Below are positions 21,473 through 33,797 of a stretch of 48,153 nucleotides of DNA, in pieces (positions within the stretch are counted from its first letter, which is position 1; each line of letters begins with the position of its first letter). Source of the stretch: Rhabdochlamydiaceae bacterium (GTDB lineage: Bacteria > Chlamydiota > Chlamydiia > Chlamydiales > Rhabdochlamydiaceae); the NCBI GenBank assembly GCA_017994195.1, contig JAGOLG010000003.1, positions 1-48,153 of the forward strand. Direction: 5' to 3'. Under the pieces are notes generated by a model, which saw only the letters and a program-made list of their open reading frames with translations, ran no database searches and had not been told where the DNA came from. A program made the translations under genes and the position numbers.

Positions 21473-23923
21473 CTATTTAGCTCCGACTATTTCTTCAATT
21501 TTTTGGACGGCAACAACTTTGTCTTCGGCAGGGAGATTGACAAGGCGAACGCCTTGGGTCGATCTTCCCATAACTCGGACGTCTTTCATCGACATGCGGA
21601 TGGTTTGTCCTAAGTTTGACATGAGGACAACGCTATCGCTATCGGTGACGGAAATGGCTCCAATGACAAGCCCATTGCGCTGGCTTGTAATAATTGAGCG
21701 GACTCCGACGCCTCCGCGGTTGGTTTGTCTAAAGTCTTCGACGCTTGATCGTTTTCCATAGCCATTTTCACAGACGATGAGGAGTGATTGATCGGGCGTG
21801 ACAACTTCACAGCTGATGACGATGTCATTTTCATTTTTGAGTGTGACGCCGCGAACCCCTCTAGCGACACGGCCGATGGCGCGGATGAGGTTTTCATCGA
21901 AGCGGACCGCCATTCCATTTTTGGTAAAGAGCATGATCTGTTTACCTGCATGGACAAGACGTGCGGCGATGACTTCATCTCCTTCGTCGATATTGATGGC
22001 ATAAACACCTTTGCGTCTTTGCGAGCTGAACTCGGAGAGCATGGTTTTTTTGACGACGCCTTTGCGGGTGGCCAAGAGAATCGATGCTTGATCTTCAAAG
22101 TTTCTGACGCGGAGGATGGCGGCGATCTTCTCTCCGGGGCCGATATCTTCGAGGAGGTTGATGAGTGGTTTTCCTTTGGTGCGGCGTCCACTTTCTGGGA
22201 TTTGCCACACTTTGAGCCAATAACATCTTCCAAAGCTTGTGAAGATCATGAGTGTGTCATGGGTGGAGGCGACGTAGATGTCTTTTAGAGAATCTCCCTC
22301 TTTTTTCATCTCGAGGCCTGCAACGCCATGTCCTCCGCGTCGTTGTTCGCGGAAGGTGTCGGTCGGCATCCGTTTGATATAGTCGTCTTCGGAGATGGTA
22401 ATAATCACGGGCTCATCAGGGATGAGGTCTTCCATTTGGAACTCCCCTTCTGCGGCGATGATTTTGGTGCGGCGCTCTCCTTTATGGTGTTTGCGGAGCT
22501 CTTCGAGTTCATCTTTGATGATGCCGCGAACGAGGGCTTCGCTTGCTAAAACGGCTCTATAGTGAGCGATTTTTGCTTGGAGTTCTTGATATTCGCTTTC
22601 GATTTTTCCGCGCTCAAGGCCTGTGAGTTGGTAGAGTTTGAGGTCGAGAACTGCGTGGGCTTGTCTGTCGGAGAGCAGATATTTTTCCATGAGCTTGGCT
22701 TTGGCGGCTTCTCGGTTGTCGCTTTCTCGGATGAGTTTGACAACGGCGTCGAGGTGGTCGAGCGCTTTTAAGTAACCTTCTAGGATATGAGCTCTGGCTT
22801 CTGCTTTATTGAGTTCAAAACGGGTTCTTCTGCGGATGACTTCGATGCGATGCTCGATCCATGAGGCGATCATGTGTTTGATCGTCATGGTGCGCGGCAT
22901 TCCTTTATCGAGGGCTAGCATGTTGCAGCCGAATGTTACCTGCATGTCAGTGAATTTATAGAGCTGGTTGATGGTAACGTCGGGAATTTCATTCCGTTTC
23001 AGTTCAAGAACGATTCTCATGCCGTCTTTATCGGATTCATCGCGCAGATCTGAGACGCCATTCATGGTCTTTTCGTTGACGAGCTCAGCGATGCGCTGGA
23101 TGAGGATCGATTTGTTGACGTTATAAGGAAGTTCGTCGATGACGATTTTTTGACGTTCGGTGCCTTCGAGGTCTTCAACATGCATGACGCCGCGGAGCAT
23201 GATTTTTCCGCGTCCTGTATGGTACGCTTCTTTAATGCCGCGGTAGCCGCAGATCACACCGCCTGTAGGGAAGTCAGGCGCAGGCATTACTTCCATGATT
23301 TCATCGATGGTGGTGGCGGGGTTGTCGATCACTCGGATTGTGGCTGTGATAAGCTCTTCGATGTTGTGCGGAGGGATGTTTGTTGCCATACCGACTGCAA
23401 TACCGGATGATCCGTTTGCAATGAGGTTGGGAAACTTGGAAGGAAATACGGTCGGCTCGACTTTTGTTTCGTCGTAGTTGGGAATAAGATCGACGGTATC
23501 TTTGTCGAGATCTTCCATGAGGGAGATGGCGGCATGCGTCAGTCTGGATTCTGTGTAACGCATCGCAGCTGGTGGGTCGCCGTCGATGGAGCCGAAGTTA
23601 CCTTGTCCGTCGACTAAGGTGTAGCGCATAAGCCAGCTTTGGGCCATGCGGACAAGCGTTGGATAGATGACGGTTTCTCCGTGCGGGTGGTAATCCCCTG
23701 AGGTGTCTCCGCAAATTTTAGCGCATTTTCTGTGTTTGGCGCCGGGAGTTAGGTTTAGTTGTCTCATGGCAAATAAAATGCGGCGCTGAGAGGGTTTCAG
23801 TCCATCGCGCACGTCAGGAAGCGCTCGTGAGATAATCACGGACATGGAGTAACGAAGATAGCTTTCCTTGACTTCGTCTTCAACGTTACGGGGTACAATC
23901 ATTTGATCTTTTGGGTAGTCCAT
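21473..23923 (-). CDS. gyrA: DNA gyrase subunit A
   Basis: Breaks and rejoins DNA in the gyrase tetramer that introduces negative supercoils. The catalytic tyrosine is Tyr123 in AAMRYTESRL. The GyrA-box QRRGGHG is present in the C-terminal wrapping domain, which separates it from ParC, and the length of 816 fits GyrA. The quinolone-contact region reads HPHGETVIYPT at residues 79-89: by E. coli numbering it has Glu82, Thr83, Val84 and Pro87 in place of Asp, Ser, Ala and Asp. The gene follows gyrB after 9 bases and is joined directly to tmk. Confidence 0.96.
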   Translation of the reverse strand: MDYPKDQMIVPRNVEDEVKESYLRYSMSVIISRALPDVRDGLKPSQRRILFAMRQLNLTPGAKHRKCAKICGDTSGDYHPHGETVIYPTLVRMAQSWLMRYTLVDGQGNFGSIDGDPPAAMRYTESRLTHAAISLMEDLDKDTVDLIPNYDETKVEPTVFPSKFPNLIANGSSGIAVGMATNIPPHNIEELITATIRVIDNPATTIDEIMEVMPAPDFPTGGVICGYRGIKEAYHTGRGKIMLRGVMHVEDLEGTERQKIVIDELPYNVNKSILIQRIAELVNEKTMNGVSDLRDESDKDGMRIVLELKRNEIPDVTINQLYKFTDMQVTFGCNMLALDKGMPRTMTIKHMIASWIEHRIEVIRRRTRFELNKAEARAHILEGYLKALDHLDAVVKLIRESDNREAAKAKLMEKYLLSDRQAHAVLDLKLYQLTGLERGKIESEYQELQAKIAHYRAVLASEALVRGIIKDELEELRKHHKGERRTKIIAAEGEFQMEDLIPDEPVIITISEDDYIKRMPTDTFREQRRGGHGVAGLEMKKEGDSLKDIYVASTHDTLMIFTSFGRCYWLKVWQIPESGRRTKGKPLINLLEDIGPGEKIAAILRVRNFEDQASILLATRKGVVKKTMLSEFSSQRRKGVYAINIDEGDEVIAARLVHAGKQIMLFTKNGMAVRFDENLIRAIGRVARGVRGVTLKNENDIVISCEVVTPDQSLLIVCENGYGKRSSVEDFRQTNRGGVGVRSIITSQRNGLVIGAISVTDSDSVVLMSNLGQTIRMSMKDVRVMGRSTQGVRLVNLPAEDKVVAVQKIEEIVGAK

Positions 23924-23932
23924 ATTTATCCC

Positions 23933-26774
<2,842 letters not shown>

Positions 26775-26813
26775 AGCATATCGGATTTAAGGGTAATTCA
26801 CAACACAAAAACT

Positions 26814-26976
26814 ATACTGCCCACGATCACAAATTGAGGATTTGGGCTTTGCCAAAGCCCCGGGATTCAGTGATTGCAAATGGGTCCATATTTTCTAATA
26901 TGAAACCATTTGCAATCGCGGAATCGCGGGAGCTTTCGCTAAAGCCGAAACCTCAATTTGTGACCGTGGGCAGTAT
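26814..26976. repeat. Long imperfect palindrome, 163 bp
   Basis: The ends ATACTGCCCACG..TCACAAATTGAGG (26814-26840) and their reverse complement (26951-26976) pair with about one mismatch. The arms continue through GGCTTTgccAAAGCC versus GGCTTTAGCGAAAGC and GATTGCAAATGG to a small AT-rich loop near 26890. No open frame is seen. It could be a miniature element, or a large hairpin in RNA. The sequence differs from the palindrome at 12059. From 26775 to 27004 nothing else is recognisable. Confidence 0.75.
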
Positions 26977-27004
26977 CCCTCTATAAATCTCTCTATAAGA
27001 ACGT

Positions 27005-27865
27005 TTAAGGTGTCAACTCTATGAGTGATGCGGCCACCCAACTAGGCGATGGATCGTTTTCAAAAAGATGAGCTGTATCAACGAGCCGCATGTCCAAAAT
27101 TTTGGATTTGAAAGGGCCTTTTAAGTACATCAAAACCTGGCCTGTATCAACCCCATCTGAAATGGTCTCAGCGCAATAATCGATGTAGTGGCTATAGTCT
27201 GGCTCAGCAAAAAAACGGAGGCCTTGTTTAATTGTCAGGCGTGCAAATTCTTCGGCCTCTTTTGAAATAGGTAAAATGCGATCAGTCTCATAGGCTCTTC
27301 CTAAGTGGCAAAAGTCGGTTGTAGATACAATAAGGCTATTTGGAAGGTACGATTTTAACTGGTCCATGCCGGGTAATTTCCAGGGCTCTCTATTTGCAAG
27401 GCAAGGATAAGCAAGAATTAACTCTGGAGGATTTTTGATTTTTCGTTTTTGGATTTCGTAATTCCATAAAAATTCAAAATTCTGAAGTGAATATTCAATT
27501 TTCCATATTTGACTTTCCGGAAATAAGGGCCCGAAAATCCCCCAAGAAGGCTCGCCTGAAACATCTTCTCCTCGATAAGATTTCTGCCTAGCATCGATCA
27601 TGAACTGTCTTTCAAGCGGATGGAGAACCCCTAAGGCAATCACACGCGGAGCTCCTGAGTCCAAACATCCTAAAACAGCAGCAGCAATTTGATCACCACA
27701 GGTGCGCATCAAAGTGTGAGGAAAAATCACGCTGCCGCCATTTGATAATGCTGGTGCTAGATTCCACTTGCGGCTTTGATTAAAAAAGCCTTCTATTTCA
27801 TCTTGAGGGATTAAGGCCAGCTTTTGTTGGTATGTACCTAAGGCATTCTTTTTGAGCTTTAACAT
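27005..27865 (-). CDS. MEMO-family (AmmeMemoRadiSam protein B-like) protein
   Basis: 286 residues. The middle has GGSVIFPHTLMRTCGDQIA and VIALGVLHP, which match the Memo layout of a pseudo-dioxygenase fold; later comes IVSTTDFCHLGRAYE, resembling the SSDLxHxG segment with a conserved Asp and His, and the end has SWVAASL. The biochemical role of the family in bacteria is uncertain. No AMMECR1 or radical-SAM partner is visible beside it. It is cotranscribed with mgtE upstream (7-bp overlap). I rate the family call as fairly good and any function as unknown. Confidence 0.65.
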   Translation of the reverse strand: MLKLKKNALGTYQQKLALIPQDEIEGFFNQSRKWNLAPALSNGGSVIFPHTLMRTCGDQIAAAVLGCLDSGAPRVIALGVLHPLERQFMIDARQKSYRGEDVSGEPSWGIFGPLFPESQIWKIEYSLQNFEFLWNYEIQKRKIKNPPELILAYPCLANREPWKLPGMDQLKSYLPNSLIVSTTDFCHLGRAYETDRILPISKEAEEFARLTIKQGLRFFAEPDYSHYIDYCAETISDGVDTGQVLMYLKGPFKSKILDMRLVDTAHLFENDPSPSWVAASLIELTP

Positions 27866-29316
27866 GCTATCAGAGCATTAAGCCCTAGCGCGATAAGAAA
27901 ATAAATCGACATCGATAGAAAGTCATTAATAGCTGTAATGATAGGACCTGCTGCGATCGCTGGATCAACGCCTATGCGAGCAAAAAACAAAGGTGAAAAA
28001 ACACCTAAGAGCGTGCTTGCAAGGCAAGCGCCCCAAAGTCCTATTCCAACAATCAGTCCGACATGCGTTGCGCCTATTTCAATTCCGGTGATTCCAATCA
28101 GATCAAGCCCTGAGACAAGAAGTCCTGCTAAGATCCCGAACAAGACACCGCATGAGACGCCAATAATCACTTCTTTCACAATGGCCTCTCCCTTAGAACC
28201 GGTGGATAATCCTCCTGTTGCCATGCTGCGGACAAGCACCGTACTGCATTGAATCCCGATGTTTCCGGATAAGCCTGTAATAAGGGGAACAAAGAAAAGA
28301 ACGAAAGTTAAAATCCCTCCGTCATACCCTTGAATAGATGACATGACTCCGACATTTAACAGTCCAGCGCATAGTGTTACAACAAGCCAGGGGGCTCTTG
28401 CAAGAAGCCTTTTCCAAGTAGGTTCATGCTCCCGCACTTTTTCTCCAATACCGGCCATTTGTGCAATGGTTCCATCGGCGATGTCTTCCATCGCCTCCAT
28501 TACGTCGTCATAAGTCACAACCCCGAGCAGCCTCTCATCGGAGTCGACAACGGGAAGTACTGGCAGCTTATAACGTTCGACAACATCAACAACTTCTTCC
28601 CTGGAGGCTTCAGGCTGAACTTTATGCAGAACAGGCTTCATCACTTGCCGAAGGGGAAGGTTGGGAGGATTCACAATCAAGTTTCTTTCAGGCACATACC
28701 CTTGAAGCTCTCCAGCAAGGTTTAACACAAAGATTTGCCTTGTCAGTTCAATTCCAGGGTTGTCGCGGATGATCGCGGCTGCCTCCCCTATTGTTACATC
28801 CATCGAGAAGGCAAAGAATTCATTCGTCATTAAACGGCCTGCCGTATGGCGCTCATGTTGTTTAATCTCGCGTATACGGGAAGCTTTTGGAATTTCGAGC
28901 ATGTCCAGGATGCGCCGAAATCGTTTCTCTGGCAGAACTTCCATCACAGAAACAGCATCGTCGGATGGCATTTGCTCGATGAGAAGCTTAGCTTCGTTGT
29001 CACTGATATGACGGAAAACGGCAGTGCGCGTCCCCATATCGGTGTTAATCATGAACGAAATTTTTCCGTCTAAGTCAGCTAAATTTTCGTACAAAACAGG
29101 TCGAAGATTCGGTGGAAGCCTTGATGCGGCATAGGCTAAGTCAATGGGGGTATGCTCACAGGCAATTTTAACGATTTCATGGAGTATGACTTTGGAAGTG
29201 TGTTTGTGATATGCGTTGTCGAGCTTTTCTTTTAAAATAGTGTCGAGCTGTCCTGTCCTGGAATCCATGACAGAGGTTGGGGAAGAGGTCTCATGATCAA
29301 AATTGTCTCTTTCCAT
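27859..29316 (-). CDS. mgtE: Magnesium transporter MgtE
   Basis: Inner-membrane Mg2+ channel. The N-terminal cytosolic helical domain has TDMGTRTAVFRHI and MPSDDAVSVMEVLPEKRFRR; two CBS domains follow at about 155-280 (YKLPVLPVVDSDERLLGVV, YDDVMEAM). The C-terminal region (about 300-480) has five hydrophobic helices, with FVLFFVPLITGLSGNIGIQ at the pore. The cytosolic part senses Mg2+ and closes the channel in the family. The length of 485 is typical. The MEMO-like gene overlaps its end by 7 bp. Confidence 0.94.
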   Translation of the reverse strand: MERDNFDHETSSPTSVMDSRTGQLDTILKEKLDNAYHKHTSKVILHEIVKIACEHTPIDLAYAASRLPPNLRPVLYENLADLDGKISFMINTDMGTRTAVFRHISDNEAKLLIEQMPSDDAVSVMEVLPEKRFRRILDMLEIPKASRIREIKQHERHTAGRLMTNEFFAFSMDVTIGEAAAIIRDNPGIELTRQIFVLNLAGELQGYVPERNLIVNPPNLPLRQVMKPVLHKVQPEASREEVVDVVERYKLPVLPVVDSDERLLGVVTYDDVMEAMEDIADGTIAQMAGIGEKVREHEPTWKRLLARAPWLVVTLCAGLLNVGVMSSIQGYDGGILTFVLFFVPLITGLSGNIGIQCSTVLVRSMATGGLSTGSKGEAIVKEVIIGVSCGVLFGILAGLLVSGLDLIGITGIEIGATHVGLIVGIGLWGACLASTLLGVFSPLFFARIGVDPAIAAGPIITAINDFLSMSIYFLIALGLNALIAC

Positions 29317-29423
29317 TTCACACCTAAAACAATCATTCTACATAGCTTACCAATTAGTTTAGGCTTAAAAAACTTTTCCCTCCAGGTCTTTTTTAATATG
29401 ATGATTTATTTTTATCAATCGAG

Positions 29424-29429
29424 TATAAT
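29424..29429 (+). promoter_or_regulatory. -10 box of the frameshifted gene
   Basis: A consensus TATAAT lies 24 bases upstream of the ATG at 29453; the -35 region (ATGATT, 17 bases away) is weak. A purine-rich GAGGAA at 29445-29450 is in ribosome-site position. Confidence 0.4.
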
Positions 29430-29452
29430 TTCCTAAGCTTTACCGAGGAATC

Positions 29453-30462
29453 ATGGCCATACGATCTTTATGTGAACCGTTTCAGAGAGTTTTTGCACCT
29501 TCTTCCGTTCCTTTTAGAGCGGACGCTCGCATTGTGACAAATGAAGGGATGACAGGACAGCTAGGAAGAGATCTAAAATATCAATTCGGGAAAAATATTA
29601 CGCTTTTAAATGGTTCTTTTTCAGTAGATCCAAAAGATTTATATGCCACCTTTACATTTACTCCTGAAGAGTTCTCTTTAATCAGCAGAATTATCGAAAT
29701 GGTTTTAAGAAAAATATTTTTCTTTCTTCCGCCTGCGCAACTAACCCGCTCCCTGCAGAGTTGCCTATGTCACTATTTGAGGGTGCAAAAGAAAATGATA
29801 CGGTCTCGTTTAATTACCAAGGAAGACCCATTGAGCTCACATTGAAACAACTAGATCATCCATTAGCACCTGATTACTTTGAAGATTTCTTGAACCATCT
29901 GAAAATATATTATGAACTAAGTCAAGAAAGACACTGGACAAGTCCTTATCTCTTTTATGAAGATATGCCTGAGGATTCATGGCTGCTTTTCTATCATTGG
30001 ATAGATAAGACATCGGCTGTCTTTTTTAACGGCAATGAATGTCACGAAGATAAACTTGCAATAATAAACGCTCTCTCACAAGAAGCTTTCGAATTTTTCA
30101 AAAAGTACGATAATGCTGATCCCTCTTTCATGCTCAACAACGTCATGCTCAAAGATGCTCAACAAGAGCAAATAGGCGTAGGTATTGAATTGAATGTCGT
30201 TTATATGAAACCCAAGGATGTTAAGATCCTGATCGATTACGATTATATTTGTGTGATTGGAGAACGAACAGACCCAGAGTATTTGGAGGATCGTGAGAAG
30301 GCAAAAAGTCTTTCTTATACCCCTCAACCTCGGAAACTCGTGTTTAGGCACAGTTTTAATGCACCTTTCAACCCAAATAACGTGAAATTTGAATTTGACA
30401 GTACGGGAAGAGGACTCCTCACACTATCCCTCCAAAAAGAAGCTAGACGGTCTGAAGGCTGA
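29453..30462 (+). pseudogene. Unknown protein gene split by a probable frameshift
   Basis: The first frame starts at ATG 29453 (MAIRSLCEPFQRVF) and ends at 29845 after 130 codons. A second frame, open from about 29668 to 30462, has 233 codons from a TTG at 29761 but no ribosome site there. Read across a one-base step back (29668-29845), the two join into one protein of about 330 residues with no signal peptide. The second half is rich in acidic and aromatic residues (WLLFYHWIDKTSAVFFNG, GIELNVVYMKPKDVKIL). I recognise no family. The likely site is the T-rich run at 29717-29730, where a sequencing error or a true deletion would be easy. No canonical slippery heptamer is present, so programmed frameshifting is not favoured. 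Two separate genes remain possible. Confidence 0.5.
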
Positions 30463-30478
30463 TTTCCTACTATTATTT

Positions 30479-30508
30479 TTGTCTCTATTCTGATAGATTG
30501 CATATCTT
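30479..30508 (+). promoter_or_regulatory. Candidate promoter of typA
   Basis: TTGTCT at 30479-30484 and TATCTT at 30503-30508 are 18 bases apart, in the 72-base gap before typA. The boxes are only moderate matches. Confidence 0.3.
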
Positions 30509-30534
30509 AAACCCTTTAATAAGCCGAAGAAAAC

Positions 30535-32361
30535 ATGTCACAGCCTACTTTTTTTAAACCTGAAAAAATCCGCAACATCGCCATCATTGCCCACATTGAC
30601 CATGGGAAAACAACCCTTTTGGATCAAATGCTCAAACAATCCAATGTCTTTAGAGATAATGAGAAGGTCCCCGAGCGCGTGATGGACAGCTACGACCAGG
30701 AGCAAGAGCGCGGCATCACGATTTTTGCTAAACATACAAGTGTTTTCTTTGAAGATTATAAAATTAACATTATCGACACCCCAGGCCATGCTGACTTTTC
30801 AGGAGAAGTAGAGCGCGTACTCGGCCTTGTGAACTCGGTGCTCCTCATCGTCGATGCTCAAGAAGGACCGATGCCGCAGACCCGTTTTGTACTTTCTCAG
30901 GCCCTTAAGATGGGCATCCGTCCAATTGTCGTGTTGAATAAGATCGATCGTCCACACGCAAATCCTGACCGCGCGCTCAACTTGACATTTGACTTGTTTG
31001 TAGAACTGGGTGCGACCGATGCGCAGCTGGACTTCCCCATTATTTATGCGTCAGGCCTGCAAGGTTTTGCGATGAAAAACCTGGGCGATCCCCAAGTCGA
31101 TTTAAAGCCTTTATTTGAACTCATCGTCAGTTTCGTTCCAGCGCCTCCGGGAAATTTAGAGCTCCCTTTCCTCATGCAGTCGACAACGTTAACCTATGAT
31201 GATTATGTGGGCCGGCAAGCCTGCGGACGTGTTTTAGAGGGAAAAATTAAGAAGGGCGACATGGTTGCCAGAGTCAATAAAGAAGGACATCCGACTCAAC
31301 ATAAGATTGTCCGAATTGAAGGGTATCTGGGTCTGAAAAAAGTCGAAATGGAAGAGGCGGGCGTTGGTGATATTATCAGTTTAGCCGGTATTCCTGATGT
31401 GACAATTGGTGATACCATCTGCTCCCCTACTCAAATTATTCAACTGCCTCCAATCCACTTGGCAGAACCGACTCTGACAATCGAGGTGATGGTTAATAAC
31501 GGACCTTTTGTGGGCCGTGATGGAAAAAATGTCACCATGAATAAAATCAAAGACCGCCTGACTCAAGAAAAACGTGCGAATATCTCTCTTAAAATCGATA
31601 TGAGCCGTGAAGAAGCGATTGAAGTGAGCGGAAGGGGCGAGCTTCACCTGGCTGTTTTGATGGAAGCGATGCGCCGCGAAGGATATGAATTTGTAATTTC
31701 AAAACCACGTGTCATTATTAAAGATATCGATGGCGTAAAAAGCGAGCCGATGGAAAATGTCCATATCGAAATCCCTCAAGAATACTCAGGATCTGTCATC
31801 GAAGAGCTTTCAAGACGGCGCGGCGAAATGCGCTTTTTAGAGACGAATGAACATGGCATTACAACGCTCCAATTTTATATTCCTACAAGAGGCCTCATGG
31901 GATACCGTGGCGAATTTTTAACCTCGACGCGAGGTCTTGGTATTTTAACTTCGGTCTTTGAAAATTACGCTCCTTGGAAGGGTGAGATCGTCGGCCGTCA
32001 AAAAGGTGTCTTGATTTCAGGGAACCAAGGAAAAACGACCGGCTACGCTTCATTTGCTCTACAAGACCGGGGATCTCTTTTTGTGGCGCCGGGCGATGAA
32101 GTTTATGAAGGGATGATCGTCGGCGAAAATAGCCGCGATAGCGATATGATCGTCAATGTTACAAAAGAAAAACAGCTGACTAACGTCCGAGCTGCAGGCA
32201 GCGATGAAAACATCATCTTGACGCCGCCTCGCAAGTTTACGCTGGAGACTGCGATCGATTTCATTAACGAAGACGAGTTCGTTGAGATTACTCCTAAAAA
32301 TATTAGACTTCGAAAAAGACTCATGAAAGAAAACGAACGGAAACGATCTGAGAAAAAATAA
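30535..32361 (+). CDS. typA: Ribosome-associated GTPase TypA/BipA
   Basis: A translational GTPase related to EF-G that aids ribosome assembly under stress. The GTPase motifs are in order: HIDHGKTTL at residues 20-28, [11 protein letters not shown] at 59-69, DTPGHADF at 81-88 and NKID at 135-138. Domain II and the C-terminal BipA part follow ([35 protein letters not shown]). The length of 608 matches the family. The stop codon overlaps the start of the NTT transporter gene (TAATG), so the two are probably cotranslated. Confidence 0.95.
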   Translation: MSQPTFFKPEKIRNIAIIAHIDHGKTTLLDQMLKQSNVFRDNEKVPERVMDSYDQEQERGITIFAKHTSVFFEDYKINIIDTPGHADFSGEVERVLGLVNSVLLIVDAQEGPMPQTRFVLSQALKMGIRPIVVLNKIDRPHANPDRALNLTFDLFVELGATDAQLDFPIIYASGLQGFAMKNLGDPQVDLKPLFELIVSFVPAPPGNLELPFLMQSTTLTYDDYVGRQACGRVLEGKIKKGDMVARVNKEGHPTQHKIVRIEGYLGLKKVEMEEAGVGDIISLAGIPDVTIGDTICSPTQIIQLPPIHLAEPTLTIEVMVNNGPFVGRDGKNVTMNKIKDRLTQEKRANISLKIDMSREEAIEVSGRGELHLAVLMEAMRREGYEFVISKPRVIIKDIDGVKSEPMENVHIEIPQEYSGSVIEELSRRRGEMRFLETNEHGITTLQFYIPTRGLMGYRGEFLTSTRGLGILTSVFENYAPWKGEIVGRQKGVLISGNQGKTTGYASFALQDRGSLFVAPGDEVYEGMIVGENSRDSDMIVNVTKEKQLTNVRAAGSDENIILTPPRKFTLETAIDFINEDEFVEITPKNIRLRKRLMKENERKRSEKK

Positions 32362-33761
32362 TGCTCAAAGAGTTAATAACCAATCGTAGGTTTTTGGTTC
32401 TTTTCTCTCTCATGTTTTCTATTGTTTGTCTTTTAAATGTTAATTATTGCCTCTTAAGAAGCGCACGAAACGCCCTAGCGGTTGTCGATTTAGGGCACGG
32501 AGCCAGCTCGATCCCCTTCTTTGAGCTCTGCGGAACGATGCCGGGAGCTGTGCTCATGGTCTTTTTGCTCACAAGGCTTTTAAACCGGTTCTCCATCCAT
32601 AAGGTCTTTCTCATTACTCTTGCAGTCTTTTCAGGCTTTTTTCTATTTTTTGCAGTAGGAATTTATCCTTCGCTTCATCTTTGGAAAGAGACACTAGCCG
32701 GATGGTCGTGGCTGCCCGGACATGACTGGTTTTCTGTTTTACTTCCCCAGGGATTTTCCATGCTTTTCTTTGTGATGGCAGAGCTTTGGAAAATCGCGCT
32801 TCTCACCGTCCTTTTTTGGGGTCTTGTCAACCAGTATATCCCCATTGCCGATGCAAAACGTTTTTACGCTCCTTTGATGCTGGGGGGAAGCATGGGAACG
32901 ATGCTGTCGGGCCCCCTTATTACACTGTGTACCTCTGATTACATTTCCGGAGGCTCCTGGTCCCGCTCGCTCACTCTCATGATGGCCTCTCTTGCTGTCT
33001 TAGGACTTATCACCGCTTGGCTTTATACTAAGCTTTGGACTCAGTTTGCAGGCCCAAAAAAAGAAGAGAAAAAAGAAGAAGACGCTCTTTCTCTTTGGGA
33101 CAGCGTCCGTCTCTGTTTTAAGTCGCGCTATTTACTTCTCTTAGCTTGGATTACCATCGCAGATTATGTCGCCTACACCCTTGGAGAAGTCATCTTCCTA
33201 GATGTCCTCAAGCAAAAATACCCGGATCCAAGGCTTTATTGCGATTACAATGGAAAGCTCGCCTTTTGGAGCGGCCTTCTCACAGCGATCAGCGCTCTTA
33301 TTATCACGCCATTGCTGCTAAAGAAATGCCGATGGGTTGTTGCTTCACTTGTAACACCTGTCTGCCTCCTAATCACCGAAGGGGCTTTTTTCTTAATGTT
33401 ATGGACGCCTTCAAAGGATATGCATTTGGAGCTGCTCGTTCTTCTTGGCACGATTTTCTTCTGCGTTGTCAGAGCTGCAAAATACACTCTCTTTGACACT
33501 TCAAAAGAAATCTCATTCCTCTTACTCCCCTCTCTTGAAAAAATGCAGGGAAAACTTGTAATCGATGGCATGTGTTCTAGAATGGGTAGAGGCGGGGCCT
33601 CTCTTATGAGTATCTTGCTGATTCAAGTCTGCGGCGGAGTGCTCGCTAGCGCTTTTGTCGCAGGATGGATTGCTCTTGCCATCGGCGCTAGCTGTGTCTT
33701 CTCAACTCTAAAACTCGGCCTTCTTGTCGATCGCAAATCAAAACCGGAAACCGTTTCGTAA
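32361..33761 (+). CDS. NTT-family (ATP/ADP translocase-like) nucleotide transporter
   Basis: 466 residues with about 11-12 hydrophobic helices. The first helix ends in LLNVNYCLLRSARNALAV, and the later segments MAELWKIALLTVLFWGLVNQYI and RFYAPLMLGGSMGTMLSGPL are the typical NTT pattern found in Chlamydiae, Rickettsiales and plastids. These carriers exchange ATP for ADP or import nucleotides or NAD across the bacterial inner membrane. The exact substrate cannot be read here, and the protein is shorter than the classical Npt1/Npt2 (over 500 residues). The start overlaps typA by one base; the menaquinone cluster follows. Confidence 0.85.
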   Translation: MLKELITNRRFLVLFSLMFSIVCLLNVNYCLLRSARNALAVVDLGHGASSIPFFELCGTMPGAVLMVFLLTRLLNRFSIHKVFLITLAVFSGFFLFFAVGIYPSLHLWKETLAGWSWLPGHDWFSVLLPQGFSMLFFVMAELWKIALLTVLFWGLVNQYIPIADAKRFYAPLMLGGSMGTMLSGPLITLCTSDYISGGSWSRSLTLMMASLAVLGLITAWLYTKLWTQFAGPKKEEKKEEDALSLWDSVRLCFKSRYLLLLAWITIADYVAYTLGEVIFLDVLKQKYPDPRLYCDYNGKLAFWSGLLTAISALIITPLLLKKCRWVVASLVTPVCLLITEGAFFLMLWTPSKDMHLELLVLLGTIFFCVVRAAKYTLFDTSKEISFLLLPSLEKMQGKLVIDGMCSRMGRGGASLMSILLIQVCGGVLASAFVAGWIALAIGASCVFSTLKLGLLVDRKSKPETVS

Positions 33762-33797
33762 AATTTGCTCTCCTCTTTAAATATTCTTTATGTGAAA

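Noticed and set aside
26814-26976. Transcription terminator for the dciA-like/gyrB operon
   Set aside because: It lies upstream of that operon, is far longer than a terminator and lacks a T-run; it could still affect the MEMO/mgtE transcript, which ends nearby.
29717-29730. Programmed frameshift site
   Set aside because: The run does not form a standard slippery heptamer in frame and no downstream pseudoknot is apparent; a mutation or read error is simpler.
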